Shown here piece by piece: positions 47,577 to 57,317 of a DNA stretch of 64,000 bases. The DNA comes from Blautia schinkii DSM 10518 (GTDB lineage Bacteria; Bacillota; Clostridia; Lachnospirales; Lachnospiraceae). The stretch covers positions 107,542-171,541 of the forward strand of contig KL370852.1 in the NCBI GenBank assembly GCA_000702025.1, in the 5' to 3' direction. Each line of letters starts with the position of its first letter. Within the stretch, counting starts at the first letter, position 1. Under the pieces are notes generated by a model. That model had not been told where the DNA came from and did no database searches. It saw nothing but the letters and a program-made list of their open reading frames with translations. Position numbers and translations under genes: made by a program.

Positions 47577-48923
47577 TTACTCCACAATCAGACCTTCGTT
47601 TTCCATCACTTTGATGACATTGCTCACATGCTCGTGGCAAAGCTCATCACTTCCGGCTTCAACCATCACACGGACCAAAGGCTCTGTACCGCTCTCACGC
47701 ACAAGAATACGTCCGTCGCTTCCCAGAGCGTCCGCTGCCGCCTGGATTGCTTCCACTACCTTTGGATTCTCGCGTGCAGCCTTTTTGTCAGCTACGCGCA
47801 CATTACGGAGGAGCTGCGGATATACCTTCATCTCCTTGGCAAGGTCACAGAGTGTGGCTTTCTTTTCCACACAAGCCTCCATCACCATCAGGGAAGTGAG
47901 GATTCCGTCTCCGGTTGCGGCATAGCGGCTGAAAATCACATGACCGGACTGCTCGCCGCCGATGCTGTAGTTGTTCTCCAGCATATTTTCCGCCACATAT
48001 TTATCTCCCACTGCTGTCTGCTCATAGCACATATCCTCGCGCTCCAGAGCCTTGTAAAGCCCCATATTGGACATTACCGTAGTTACCACCGTATTACCAT
48101 TCAGCTTGCCCTGCTCCTTCAGATACTTGCCGCACACATAGAGAATCTTATCACCGTCAATGATATTTCCCATATGGTCCACAGCGATACAGCGGTCCGC
48201 ATCACCATCATAGGCAAAACCAACGTCCAGACCATTGTCCACCACAAACTGCTTCAGGACCTCAATGTGGGTGGAACCACAGTTCGTATTGATATTCGTA
48301 CCATCAGGATCATTGTTGATCACGTAAGTTTTCGCACGGAGCGCGTCAAATACACTCTTTGCGATCGCGGAGGAGCTGCCGTTGGCACAGTCCAGTCCCA
48401 CCTTAATATTCTTAAAATCACGGCAGGGAATGGAAATCAGGTAACCGATATAACGGTTACGCCCGGAAGCAAAGTCAATGGTACGTCCCACATCCTCCCT
48501 GGTAGCCAGCGGGAGCTCTTCAATCTCACCGTCCAGGTATGCTTCAATCCTCTCCTCAATCTCTGCCTCAATCTTCTGTCCGTTTCCGTTTAACAGCTTA
48601 ATACCGTTGTCATAGAAGGGATTATGGCTTGCGGAAATCATGATACCGCAGTCAAAATCCTCTGTGCGCACTGCAAAGGATACACTGGGTGTAGTCGTCA
48701 CATGCAGCAGATAGGCGTCCGCACCGGAGGCCGTAAGGCCTGCCACAAGCGCATACTCAAACATGTAGCTGCTTCTTCTGGTGTCCTTGCCGATCACGAT
48801 CTTCGCCTTATGGTCACGACCATAGTACCAGCCCACATATCTTCCCACTTTAAATGCATGGTCTACTGTAAGTTTCACATTGGCCTCTCCACGAAAGCCA
48901 TCAGTTCCAAAATATTTTCCCAT
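47577..48923 (-). CDS. glmM: Phosphoglucosamine mutase
   Basis: 448 residues from ATG 48923 (AAGGAG before it); an ATG at 48992 lacks a ribosome site. N-terminal GKYFGTDGFRG, active serine S99 in ISASHNPFYDNG, metal loop DGDADR and the phosphate-binding RESGTEPLVRVM. Converts glucosamine 6-phosphate to glucosamine 1-phosphate for peptidoglycan precursor synthesis. Length and the GTDGFRG start fit GlmM better than phosphomannomutase. Confidence 0.92.
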   Translation of the reverse strand: MGKYFGTDGFRGEANVKLTVDHAFKVGRYVGWYYGRDHKAKIVIGKDTRRSSYMFEYALVAGLTASGADAYLLHVTTTPSVSFAVRTEDFDCGIMISASHNPFYDNGIKLLNGNGQKIEAEIEERIEAYLDGEIEELPLATREDVGRTIDFASGRNRYIGYLISIPCRDFKNIKVGLDCANGSSSAIAKSVFDALRAKTYVINNDPDGTNINTNCGSTHIEVLKQFVVDNGLDVGFAYDGDADRCIAVDHMGNIIDGDKILYVCGKYLKEQGKLNGNTVVTTVMSNMGLYKALEREDMCYEQTAVGDKYVAENMLENNYSIGGEQSGHVIFSRYAATGDGILTSLMVMEACVEKKATLCDLAKEMKVYPQLLRNVRVADKKAARENPKVVEAIQAAADALGSDGRILVRESGTEPLVRVMVEAGSDELCHEHVSNVIKVMENEGLIVE

Positions 48924-49098
48924 AATAATCTCCTTACTGTCACTACTGGACTTATGCTGCACCACCACGCACACATAAATCCCCATGGCCATCAGTTGTC
49001 AAGCAATAAATGCTCACGGAACATTAATTCCATTGCAATATTAACACACTTATCATGATTTGTCACATCATTCTTTATTTTTATACTATTGGGTGGGA

Positions 49099-49358
49099 GG
49101 GGTCCCCTGGGAGGTTTTTGAACGGTAAGGAGAAGGCGGCTGGGGGCTGGGACGGGTGGTGTCCGCGGGGCGCGGATGCTCACTTCCCTTCAACTAAGTA
49201 TTAACTGCGACTAAGACGCTCACGAGAGCGTTCGCGCCTAAGTCTCCGTAAATACTGGATTTTCAGGCGCGCTTCCGCAAAATCCGCTCCCCACGGACAC
49301 CACCCGTCCCAGCCCCCAGCCGCCTTCTCCTTACCTGCCACTACCTCTTTTTCCCCTT
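49099..49358 (+). repeat. Long-hairpin element, copy A
   Basis: Outer arms 49124-49170 and 49289-49335 are 47 nt each and complementary at all but one position. Inside is a core of about 100 bp with its own pairings (GCGGAT/ATCCGC, AGTATT/AATACT, CGCTC/GAGCG). Short flanks GGGGTCCCC...TTGAAC and TGCCACTAC...CCCCTT are shared with copy B. No ORF. I do not recognise it as a named RNA or mobile element. It could be a structured RNA, a fold-back (MITE-like) element or a strong bidirectional transcription block. Confidence 0.85.
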
Positions 49359-49546
49359 GAAGCTGCTTGCTCCTTTCGGCGGAAGGTTTCTCTACATTTA
49401 AAAAATGCTATAAATCGGTAGGCAGCGGTAAAGTGTATAAGCCTACTAATCCACAAGTCTTCATACCCACCCAGAACCTACAGATTTCCTGAGCCGTCCG
49501 CACCTCCGCCCGGAATACATCTCCGGCGAAAAGAACAACCTCCAAG

Positions 49547-49803
49547 AAGGGGTGAAAACGTAGTGGTAGGTGAGGCAGAGGAAGCTGGGCGCCGGGGAAG
49601 GGTTTTTCCTTGTCAGGCTGATTTGCGTAAGCGCGCCTGAAAATCCAGTGTCTACGGAGACTTAGCCGCGAACGCTCTTCGTGAGCGGCTTAGTCGCAGT
49701 TGACACTTAGTTGAAGGCAAGCGTGCATCAGCCTGCCAAGGAACAACCCTTCCCCGGCGCCCAGCTTCCTCTGCCTCACCGTTCAACACATTTCCGGGGC
49801 CCC
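49547..49803 (-). repeat. Long-hairpin element, copy B (inverted relative to A)
   Basis: Outer arms 49569-49622 and 49727-49780 are 54 nt each with two mismatches. The core, read on the minus strand, is about 90% the same as copy A (shared TTCAACTAAGT, AACTGCGACTAAG, GAGCGTTCGCG, TAAGTCTCCGTA, GGATTTTCAGGCGCGCTT). The arms differ from A's arms in sequence, yet are again self-complementary. It ends 10 bp before the stop of the nucleotidyltransferase gene. The 188 bp between A and B hold no ORF or recognised signal. Confidence 0.85.
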
Positions 49804-49812
49804 ATTCCTAAT

Positions 49813-50727
49813 TTAAAATAAATGTGCCGGATAAACGCCCTGCTCTGTAAGCCTCCGAAACGCCTCAGCCACCGTCGCCTTATCCTCCTGATAGGTAACT
49901 CCGAACCACTCATCCCTGCTCTCCAGTACATCCACCTGTACCTGGCCGGATTTGATCAATCGGTCAATAAGCTCCGGCAGAAGGTACTCTTTCTTAATAT
50001 CCCCGGGCTTGATATTCTGGAGAAATTCCACAAAACCGTTATACAGGATATCCATAAACTCTGGGGTGAGTCCCCACATGTTCATAGATACCAGGCATTT
50101 CACATCGAGTGTCTCCACGGTACCGTCCTCGCCTCTGGCCTCTGCGCCCGTGGCTGTCTTAAATATATCATGTGTCTCTGTGACACCTGTAAGCTGTCCA
50201 TCCTCAATGTGGCACACTCCTCTCGTAACGCTGCCGTTATCACTGAGGGTATTTCCTAGCCGGAAGCCTGCCATACAGATATGCTGTTTATCGTCTGAAG
50301 TATGGTCCTCCACCAGATAATCATGAACCTTTACATAGGCCTCCTTGCCGTAATAGTCGTCTGCATTGACCACGGCAAAAGGCTCATCCAGCACTTTTTT
50401 CGCCGCCAGTACAGCCTGACCTGTGCCCCATGGCTTTGTGCGCTCCTCAGGCTTTACAAAGCCTTCGGGCAGGTCGTCAAGCTCCTGGAATACATAAGCC
50501 ACCTCTGTTACCTTCTCAATCCGCTCGCCGATGATCTGACGGAATTCCTCCTCCAGGTCCCTGCGGATAATAAATACAATCTTGTTGAAACCGGCCTCGA
50601 GCGCATCATAAATGGAATAATCCATGATGATCTCTCCGTTTGGGCCCACCGGCGTGAGCTGCTTGATGCCCTTTCCGAAGCGGCTGCCGATTCCCGCAGC
50701 CATGATGACCAGTGCTGTCTTTTTCAT
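49813..50727 (-). CDS. Sugar-phosphate nucleotidyltransferase-like protein
   Basis: 304 residues. Rossmann-like nucleotidyltransferase: the nucleotide-binding loop AAGIGSRFGKGIKQLTPVG at residues 10-28 and the metal Asp pair in AVVNADDYYGKEA. Related to glucose-1-phosphate uridylyl- or thymidylyltransferases but shorter and without a typical C-terminal part, so the substrate is not assigned. Ribosome site AGGAGGAAG. Probably makes an activated sugar for the cell envelope. Confidence 0.8.
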   Translation of the reverse strand: MKKTALVIMAAGIGSRFGKGIKQLTPVGPNGEIIMDYSIYDALEAGFNKIVFIIRRDLEEEFRQIIGERIEKVTEVAYVFQELDDLPEGFVKPEERTKPWGTGQAVLAAKKVLDEPFAVVNADDYYGKEAYVKVHDYLVEDHTSDDKQHICMAGFRLGNTLSDNGSVTRGVCHIEDGQLTGVTETHDIFKTATGAEARGEDGTVETLDVKCLVSMNMWGLTPEFMDILYNGFVEFLQNIKPGDIKKEYLLPELIDRLIKSGQVQVDVLESRDEWFGVTYQEDKATVAEAFRRLTEQGVYPAHLF

Positions 50728-50886
50728 AAGTACCTTCCTCCTAATTTTTTATGGCATGGGTGCCTGATTTATGCCTTATTATAATATTACTCCCGTTTTT
50801 TGCCTGCCGAGGCATATGAGGATGAATTTTATGCCATTTCCTTATTATGCCCGGTTTTCGCCTGCCGGGGCGTCCGGGTGCAAAAA

Positions 50887-51963
50887 TTATGCTTGTTCCT
50901 GTAGATTGCTCAGTTTTGCTGCCTGATCTGCGGCGATGAGGCTGTCAATGATTTCGTCGAGGTCACCGCCAAGCACGCCCTCCAGACGATGCAGTGTGAG
51001 CTTAATGCGGTGGTCTGTGACACGGCCCTGGGGGAAGTTATAGGTCCGGATCTTCTCGGAGCGGTCTCCGGTTCCAATCTGGCTCCTCCTTGCCTCTGCC
51101 TCAGCGTCGTGCTGTTTGGCAAGCTCCATCTCGTACAGACGGGAACGCAGCACCTTAAGTGCCTTGTCTTTGTTTTTGAGCTGGGATTTCTCATCCTGGC
51201 AGGAGATCACGATTCCTGTGGGGATATGAGTCAGCCGTACCGCAGAGTCCGTGGTATTAACGCACTGGCCGCCGTTTCCGGATGCGCGGAACACATCGAA
51301 CTTACAGTCATTTAAATCCAGATGAAAGTCGATTTCCTCTGCCTCGGGCATGATAGCGACCGTACAGGTGGAGGTATGGATCCTTCCGCCTGACTCTGTC
51401 TCCGGCACACGCTGTACGCGGTGTACGCCGCTCTCATATTTCAGCCGGGAATACGCACCGTTTCCGTTAATCATGAAGGTGACCTCTTTGAAGCCGCCTA
51501 TCCCGTTCTCGTTAACACTCATCATTTCTGTTTTCCAGCGCAGGGACTCCGCATATTTCACATACATACGGTAAATCTCTGCCGCGAACAGCGCTGCTTC
51601 GTCCCCGCCTGCACCTGCGCGGATTTCTACGATAACATTCTTATTGTCGTTTGGGTCCTTGGGAAGAAGAAGGATTTTCAGCTCATGCTCAAGCTCCTCC
51701 ACCCGTTTCTTGGAGTCGGAAAGCTCCTCCTTGAGCATTTCCCGCATCTCCTCATCCTTTTCCTCCTCCAGCATGGAGAGGCTGTCCTGGATGGTTTCCT
51801 TACTTTTCTTATATTCCCGATAGGCGTCCACGATGGGCTGTAATTCACTCTGCTCTCTCATCAGCTTCTGGAAATGTTCCTGATTGTCCGTCACTCCCGG
51901 CTCTCCCAGTTCATTCAACACTTCCTCAAAACGTATGAGCAAATCATCTAATTTATCAAACAT
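50887..51963 (-). CDS. prfA: Peptide chain release factor 1
   Basis: 358 residues from ATG 51963; the ATG at 51969 is fused to the AGGAGG site itself. GGQ motif at 231-233 in [14 protein letters not shown], flanked by the RF1-type [15 protein letters not shown]. Releases finished chains at UAA and UAG. Follows prmC, which methylates this GGQ glutamine, with 21 bp between. Confidence 0.96.
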   Translation of the reverse strand: MFDKLDDLLIRFEEVLNELGEPGVTDNQEHFQKLMREQSELQPIVDAYREYKKSKETIQDSLSMLEEEKDEEMREMLKEELSDSKKRVEELEHELKILLLPKDPNDNKNVIVEIRAGAGGDEAALFAAEIYRMYVKYAESLRWKTEMMSVNENGIGGFKEVTFMINGNGAYSRLKYESGVHRVQRVPETESGGRIHTSTCTVAIMPEAEEIDFHLDLNDCKFDVFRASGNGGQCVNTTDSAVRLTHIPTGIVISCQDEKSQLKNKDKALKVLRSRLYEMELAKQHDAEAEARRSQIGTGDRSEKIRTYNFPQGRVTDHRIKLTLHRLEGVLGGDLDEIIDSLIAADQAAKLSNLQEQA

Positions 51964-51984
51964 GATCATCCTCCTAAACTTTCT

Positions 51985-52863
51985 CTATTCCAAAGGCTTC
52001 CGTCCCCTGACCACACGGTCGAGTCCGGAAAGGTCCTGCCTAATCTCTACCTGCAAAAAGCCGGCAATTTTCAACATCTGTGCCACTGCCGGCCCTTGTT
52101 CACATCCGATTTCGTACATCAGCCATCCGCCCGGCTTCAGGTATCTTCCTGCCTCCCGAGTAATGGTGCGGTAAAACGTAAGCCCGTCACAGGCGCCGTC
52201 CAGCGCAATCCTCGGGTCATGGAGACGCACCTCTTCCATCAGCTCTTCAATCTCTGCTGTAGGGATATAAGGCGGATTAGAAACAAGGATATCATATTCT
52301 TGTGCCAGTTTACCACCTTTTTCCCGGAAATGCGCGGCGGAAAATGTATCGCTTTCAACAAATACTGCCTGTTTCTCCACACCCAGGGTTTTGGCATTCC
52401 TCTTCGCCACCTCAAGAGCCTGTGGCGATATATCCGCCCCTACGCCTGTACTGCCGTTTTTTTCTAAAAGAAGGCTGATAAGTATGCAGCCCGAGCCTGT
52501 ACACATATCCAGAATGTGCGGATTTTCCACACATGCAAGTGCCGCCAAAGCCTGCTCCACCAGCGTCTCCGTATCCTGCCTGGGCACCAAAACATTCTCA
52601 TCCACATAGAATTCATATCCCATAAAATATGCCTGGTGGGTGAGATGCTGGAGCGGTATGTGTGTGGCACGCCTGCGCACAAGCTCTATGTAAGCCTCCG
52701 CAGTCTCCTCCTGCACCTCTTCCTCCGTGTGGGCAAAGTAATACGCCCTGTTTTTCCCTGTCTTATATTCCAGAAGGAGCCAGGCTTCAAGCCCGGCTTC
52801 CTTAATCCCGGATGCTTCCAGGATTCCTGTTCCTTCTTTTAAAAGAGCCTCTAGGGTTCCCAT
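51985..52863 (-). CDS. prmC: Release-factor glutamine methyltransferase
   Basis: 292 residues: N-terminal helical domain, then a SAM-binding fold with DMCTGSGCI and the glutamine/adenine methylase signature VSNPPYIP. Methylates the GGQ glutamine of RF1 and RF2. Between DUF1385 and prfA in the conserved Firmicute order. Confidence 0.95.
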   Translation of the reverse strand: MGTLEALLKEGTGILEASGIKEAGLEAWLLLEYKTGKNRAYYFAHTEEEVQEETAEAYIELVRRRATHIPLQHLTHQAYFMGYEFYVDENVLVPRQDTETLVEQALAALACVENPHILDMCTGSGCILISLLLEKNGSTGVGADISPQALEVAKRNAKTLGVEKQAVFVESDTFSAAHFREKGGKLAQEYDILVSNPPYIPTAEIEELMEEVRLHDPRIALDGACDGLTFYRTITREAGRYLKPGGWLMYEIGCEQGPAVAQMLKIAGFLQVEIRQDLSGLDRVVRGRKPLE

Positions 52864-52914
52864 TTAATTCTCTCCCATATATTCAAGGCTGGCTGCTCCG
52901 AATGGCGCACCCTG

Positions 52915-53919
52915 TCATCCCTCTGCAGCCGTGTCCATACGTTCACTACTCTCAGCTTCAGTCTCTACGCCAAATTCCTCGCGCAGATATCCTTTCCAGT
53001 CAAATACGGCTTCCACTGCCTTAATTGCAACCTCCACCATATCTGCGGTGGGTTCCTTGGTGGAAAGCTTCTGCATTGCCAGTCCCGGCTTGCTTAAAAT
53101 ATTTGCAAGCTTGTTGTCCGTCCTGCCAGCCCACTGGATCAGTTCAAAGGAAATTCCCGCTACCACAGGCACCATCAGCAGACGGCCGAATAAGCGCACC
53201 CAGTAAAACGGTACAAGCACAAATATAAAATGCAGGAAAATACTAACGATCATTACCAGGAACAAAAAGCTGGTCCCGCAGCGTTTATGCTGGCGTGAGC
53301 TTCCCATAACATTCTCTACCGTGAGCGGAAGGCCGTTTTCTACACAGTTGATACATTTATGCTCTGCACCATGATACATAAATGTCCTTTGGATATCCTT
53401 CATACGGGAAATCAACAGCATATATCCCATAAATAAGAACAGCTTCACAAACGCCTCGACCACCGTGATCAGAAACTCTGAGGCTCCGGCTTTCTTACAG
53501 AGGCTTGCAAGTGCATACGGAAGCAGCATAAACGCAGCAACGGAGACTACAATGGAAATCGCCACCGTAATATACAGAAGCCACTTAAACTGCTTGTCTT
53601 CCTTTGCCTTCTGTGCAGCACGCTCCTCCTCGGTCATGGAGGCAGCTTTTTTTGCATCCTCCTCGTCCTCCTCATCACCCGCAATCTCGGCAGAGTACAT
53701 CAGACATTTGGTGCCCGTCACAAGGGAATCCACAAAACTGACTACACCGCGTATGATAGGCTTTCTCCAAATCTTCGCGTTTCCAAAAACGCACTTATAA
53801 TTTTCGACCTTTAATTCTATCTCTTGATCGGGACGGCGCACAGCGATGGCATATTTGTCCTTATGGCGCATCATGATGCCCTCCATGACTGCCTGGCCGC
53901 CAATATTTGATGATTTCAT
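52915..53919 (-). CDS. DUF1385 family membrane protein
   Basis: 334 residues beginning NIGGQAVMEGIMMRHKDKYAIAVR, the family hallmark. Three to four membrane segments (about 117-140, 145-172, 210-245). A metal-type motif YHGAEHKCINCVE lies near 180-195. Function unassigned in any organism I know; it is conserved between rpmE and prmC in Clostridia. Confidence 0.9.
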   Translation of the reverse strand: MKSSNIGGQAVMEGIMMRHKDKYAIAVRRPDQEIELKVENYKCVFGNAKIWRKPIIRGVVSFVDSLVTGTKCLMYSAEIAGDEEDEEDAKKAASMTEEERAAQKAKEDKQFKWLLYITVAISIVVSVAAFMLLPYALASLCKKAGASEFLITVVEAFVKLFLFMGYMLLISRMKDIQRTFMYHGAEHKCINCVENGLPLTVENVMGSSRQHKRCGTSFLFLVMIVSIFLHFIFVLVPFYWVRLFGRLLMVPVVAGISFELIQWAGRTDNKLANILSKPGLAMQKLSTKEPTADMVEVAIKAVEAVFDWKGYLREEFGVETEAESSERMDTAAEG

Positions 53920-53935
53920 ATTTTTCTCCTAAGAG

Positions 53936-53969
53936 CAAAGAAAGGTTGAGATTTCCCAACCTCAACCTT
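53936..53969 (-). terminator. Terminator after rpmE
   Basis: AAGGTTGAG (53969-53961 on minus) pairs with CTCAACCTT (53950-53942), followed by TCTTTGC. Confidence 0.65.
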
Positions 53970-53993
53970 CTCACTACCCAATATTCTGTATGA

Positions 53994-54197
53994 TTATTTG
54001 TTCAAGCCGTATTTTCTGTTGAACTTATCGATACGTCCACGAGCCTGAGCAGCCTTCTGCTGGCCTGTATAGAACGGATGGCATTTGGAGCAGATTTCTA
54101 CATGGATATCTTTTTTGGTAGAACCTGTGGTAAATGTATTGCCGCAGTTACAGGTTACAGTTGCCTGATAATAATTCGGATGGATTCCTTCTCTCAT
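53994..54197 (-). CDS. rpmE: 50S ribosomal protein L31 (zinc-binding form)
   Basis: 67 residues from ATG 54197; an in-frame GTG at 54206 is part of the AGAGGTG ribosome site. Begins [10 protein letters not shown] and has four Cys in CNCGN and [10 protein letters not shown], the zinc-ribbon (C+) form. Ends KYGL, usual for the family. Confidence 0.96.
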   Translation of the reverse strand: MREGIHPNYYQATVTCNCGNTFTTGSTKKDIHVEICSKCHPFYTGQQKAAQARGRIDKFNRKYGLNK

Positions 54198-54272
54198 GAT
54201 TTTCACCTCTCTATATACGTTCTATTTATAATTCGCATTCGCTTGACGAATTCACTATTAAACAGCTTTCTG

Positions 54273-54301
54273 ATTATAGCATACCTTGTCGTATAATGCA
54301 A
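54273..54301 (-). promoter_or_regulatory. rpmE promoter
   Basis: Minus strand TTGCAT (54301-54296), 17 bp, TATAAT (54278-54273), immediately after the rho stop. Confidence 0.85.
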
Positions 54302-54306
54302 GATGT

Positions 54307-55767
54307 TTATAAAAATTTCTGTTTTTTCACCGTCTGTACAAACTCGGCATTATTGCGGGTGCGTGCAAACATATTTAAGATCTGTTCTACCGCATCCTCG
54401 GACTTCATTCCGTTGAGGGCTTTTCTCATGTTATATACAGCATCCTGCTCCTCGCGGTTAAGAAGGAGGTCCTCTCTTCTGGTTCCGGACTTCTGGATGT
54501 CAATAGCCGGAAATACACGTTTCTCCTGCAGCTTGCGGTCAAGCACAAGCTCCATATTACCGGTACCCTTAAACTCCTCGTAAATGACATCGTCCATCTT
54601 AGAGCCTGTGTCCACCAGCGCGGTTGCAAGGATCGTCAGGCTTCCGCCCTCACGCATATTTCTCGCGGCACCGAAGAAACGCTTGGGCATATGCAGGGCG
54701 GCTGGGTCAAGACCACCGGAAAGTGTTCTGCCGCTTGGCGGGATGATGAGGTTGTATGCTCTCGCAAGTCTGGTGATGGAATCCAGAAGAATGGTAACAT
54801 CCTTCTTATGCTCCACGAGACGGCGTGCACGCTCCACTACCATCTCAGACACACGCTTATGATGCTCCGGCAGCTCATCGAAGGTGGAATAAATGACCTC
54901 CACATTTGGTCCCTGTATCGCCTCTCTGATATCTGTAACCTCCTCCGGGCGCTCATCAATGAGCAGGATGATCAGATGCATGTCCGGGCTGTTGGTCAAA
55001 ATCGATTTGGCAACGTCCTTTAATAAGGTAGTCTTACCTGCCTTGGGCGGGGACACGATCATACCACGCTGTCCCTTACCGATGGGGCTGATGAGATCTA
55101 CAATGCGCATAGCCGTCGTCCCGCCCGTACGCTCAAGTACAAGACGCTCGTTCGGGAAAATAGGGGTCATATCCTCAAAGTTATAACGCCTCTGGCCTTC
55201 ACTTGGATGGAAGCCGTTTATTGAGGTCACATAAAGCAGAGCGCTGAATTTCTCGCTCTGTGTCTTGATACGGATATTTCCCTGGATGATATCTCCGGTC
55301 TTTAAGTTAAATCTTCGTATCTGGGAAGGAGAAACATAGATATCATTCTCTCCCGGCAGATAATTCTCACACCGGATAAAGCCATAACCGTCGGGAAGTA
55401 CCTCCAGGATACCATTGGCCTTCTCACCGCTGTCAAGCTGCACCGTCTCCGCCGGAACCCGGTAAGGGCTGCTCTTGCGTTCCTCCTGATTGCCGCGGTT
55501 GTCATAGCTTCTCTCTCTTTCAGCGTTCCGCTCTTCTTTTGCCTGCTGTTCACTGGCATACTGCTCCCGGGCATTTTCCTGCTCTTTTTCACGAGCGGTT
55601 GTATCCTGTTTTTCAACCTTGTTGTCGTTCGAGGGCTGCTTTTCGTCCTCTTCAAGCATACGCTCAATCAATGCAGGCTTCCTTAATGTGGAAATGCCCT
55701 TTAATCCTCTGGCCTTGGCTAAGTCCTTCAAAACTGCCAAAGACAATGATTCATACTTTTCTCTCAT
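54307..55767 (-). CDS. rho: Transcription termination factor Rho
   Basis: 486 residues. N-terminal Rho_N helix bundle (1-37), a charged low-complexity insert rich in Glu, Gln, Arg and Asn (about 42-105), the RNA-binding cold-shock domain ([14 protein letters not shown], about 119-185) and the ATPase core with Walker [10 protein letters not shown] and [10 protein letters not shown]. Hexameric RNA helicase that ends transcripts. The insert is longer than in E. coli Rho but common in Firmicutes and Actinobacteria, where such regions bind RNA or phase-separate. Confidence 0.96.
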   Translation of the reverse strand: MREKYESLSLAVLKDLAKARGLKGISTLRKPALIERMLEEDEKQPSNDNKVEKQDTTAREKEQENAREQYASEQQAKEERNAERERSYDNRGNQEERKSSPYRVPAETVQLDSGEKANGILEVLPDGYGFIRCENYLPGENDIYVSPSQIRRFNLKTGDIIQGNIRIKTQSEKFSALLYVTSINGFHPSEGQRRYNFEDMTPIFPNERLVLERTGGTTAMRIVDLISPIGKGQRGMIVSPPKAGKTTLLKDVAKSILTNSPDMHLIILLIDERPEEVTDIREAIQGPNVEVIYSTFDELPEHHKRVSEMVVERARRLVEHKKDVTILLDSITRLARAYNLIIPPSGRTLSGGLDPAALHMPKRFFGAARNMREGGSLTILATALVDTGSKMDDVIYEEFKGTGNMELVLDRKLQEKRVFPAIDIQKSGTRREDLLLNREEQDAVYNMRKALNGMKSEDAVEQILNMFARTRNNAEFVQTVKKQKFL

Positions 55768-56084
55768 AATAACCCTCTGCTTTTCTTATATATTAAAGTT
55801 TCAAGTACACACAATGCTCAATAACTCAACACGATCTGCGGAATACTCTGTCTGAAACGACATGAACATCAGATTCATCGCAAGATTGTACGTCAGATGG
55901 CATGTAACCATAAACATACTGATTATGTTCATTTTAACATAAATTTGTAACTCTGTCCACTATTATAAATTTTCCGGTCTCACAAAATCGCATTAATTAT
56001 ATTATATACGCGATGCGTTTTTCTTTGCAAGAAATACTTGTCGACGCGATTCTAAATAAATCGTGATTTCTTCTTCAATTAAAT
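55768..56084. other. Intergenic region upstream of rho
   Basis: 317 AT-rich bases. The rho promoter should be here; TATATA/TATAAG around 55785 on the minus strand is a possible -10 but has no strong -35. ACGCGATGCG (56009-56018) and GACGCGATT (56042-56050) share a GACGCGAT-like word. No ORF with a ribosome site and nothing else I can name. Confidence 0.4.
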
Positions 56085-56130
56085 AGAAGGTTGGTGCGGG
56101 ACGATTATATGAATCCCGCATCAGCCTTCT
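56085..56130 (-). terminator. Terminator of the protease gene
   Basis: Minus strand AGAAGGCTGATGCGGGA pairs with TCCCGCACCAACCTTCT (two mismatches); followed by ATTTAATT. Confidence 0.75.
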
Positions 56131-56163
56131 GGTGTGCGTATATTTATTATTTAGTTTTATGTC

Positions 56164-57153
56164 TTATTTCCAAACGGGTGCGTATACGGTAAGTATCTTA
56201 TTTATCTGTGCATCCGTAACCTTACCTAAAGCCTCTGTCAATGCCGCGTAAGTTTTAGGACGTGCACTCTTAAGAGTTCCCGGGTTCAAATAATAATCTT
56301 TTACAGATTCTGCAAAGTATTCAGAGCTGTTCTGGGTTACATATGCCTTGTTCACTCCGGTATATTTTGATTTCTCCTGGTTATAAATTGCTGTGAAACC
56401 GCTGGTCTTATCTGTATTACCGGAAATAAATGCGAGGAAATGTCCAAGCTCATGGTATATGGTATTATCTTCCATCTGTAGAGTAATCATTCTAGTCCTT
56501 GCATCAAAATATCCTGCGTAAGATACTGATGAATCAATCGACAGCTTAAAGCCCATCTTTTCATAAGCGGAAATCACTCTGCCATCCATGAGAGGTGCAA
56601 GCTTAGAAACGCTGGCTTCGTATTTACCGTTCTTACTCGTCACAGGTTTTGTGGATGAGCCTGAAGGCGAACTGCTAAAAACGCTGTCTGCGCCAGAGGA
56701 TGTAGTTGTCGTTGTCGTCTTCACTGTGGTAGTTACTGTGGTGGACACGACCTTTACCTTTGATTTCTTTGTATACTTCTCTGTAGCAGCGGTAAGGACT
56801 GTTGTCTCTGTACGGATCGTCTGGTTGGCTTTCTTCTGAGTTTTGGTTGTTGTCTTTTTTGTTGTGGGCAGCTTCTTGGAGTATGTCTTAGTTGCTGCTG
56901 TTTTCATAGTCACATTTTTCTTGGTTGTTTTCTTCGAGGTTTTCGTAGTTACCTTCGGCGCTGATGCCAATGGCGTCTCCTCATCCTCAATAGAAACCTC
57001 AAGCACAGGATCTGTGTAGGACGGCAGCTCCGGAACCTTCGAGGATTCCTGTACCATAAATACGCTACCTATAACCATCGCCAGTGCCAAAGCGGCACAA
57101 CCTGCTGCAATTTTTTTAGCTTTAATAAACTCTGTAAAGCTCTGCTTTTTCAT
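56164..57153 (-). CDS. Anthrax-lethal-factor-like (PPEP/Zmp1-related) zinc metalloprotease, membrane-anchored
   Basis: 329 residues. N-terminal basic patch and a membrane segment (about 15-34) with no clear cleavage site, so probably a signal anchor. Residues about 65-160 are a Thr/Lys-rich low-complexity spacer suited to crossing the cell wall. The catalytic part (about 176-325) has zinc motif HELGH (H234, E235, H238) and SEYFAESVKDYY with third ligand near E282; the stretch ending NPGTLKSARPKTY closely resembles the C. difficile Pro-Pro endopeptidase Zmp1/PPEP-1. Expected to cut a surface protein. Preceded by a c-di-GMP-I riboswitch with terminator and adjacent to a giant sortase-type adhesin, its likely substrate. 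Confidence 0.82.
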   Translation of the reverse strand: MKKQSFTEFIKAKKIAAGCAALALAMVIGSVFMVQESSKVPELPSYTDPVLEVSIEDEETPLASAPKVTTKTSKKTTKKNVTMKTAATKTYSKKLPTTKKTTTKTQKKANQTIRTETTVLTAATEKYTKKSKVKVVSTTVTTTVKTTTTTTSSGADSVFSSSPSGSSTKPVTSKNGKYEASVSKLAPLMDGRVISAYEKMGFKLSIDSSVSYAGYFDARTRMITLQMEDNTIYHELGHFLAFISGNTDKTSGFTAIYNQEKSKYTGVNKAYVTQNSSEYFAESVKDYYLNPGTLKSARPKTYAALTEALGKVTDAQINKILTVYAPVWK

Positions 57154-57224
57154 TATTACACACCCTTTCTAAAACGATGTAATCCCGGAAAGCTCCCTCA
57201 CGTATTCTGTGGAATATTGGTAAT

Positions 57225-57252
57225 AAAAAAACCGCTTATATACATAAACGGC
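57225..57252 (-). terminator. Expression-platform terminator of the c-di-GMP riboswitch
   Basis: Minus strand CCGTTTAT pairs with ATAAGCGG and is followed by TTTTTTT, 65 nt after the aptamer and 72 nt before the protease ATG. Confidence 0.8.
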
Positions 57253-57317
57253 CACCACATTGAGGGATACATTGTGCTCTTTGCTCCCAGAATAACGTCA
57301 TTAAATCGAAATTCAAT

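Noticed and set aside
47463-48593. 376-residue plus-strand ORF opposite glmM
   Set aside because: Antisense frame of a clear housekeeping gene; no ribosome site, biased composition.
49099-49803. Ordinary bidirectional terminators for the flanking genes
   Set aside because: The arms (47-54 bp) are far longer than terminators, lack U-runs, and share a conserved 100-bp core between two copies.
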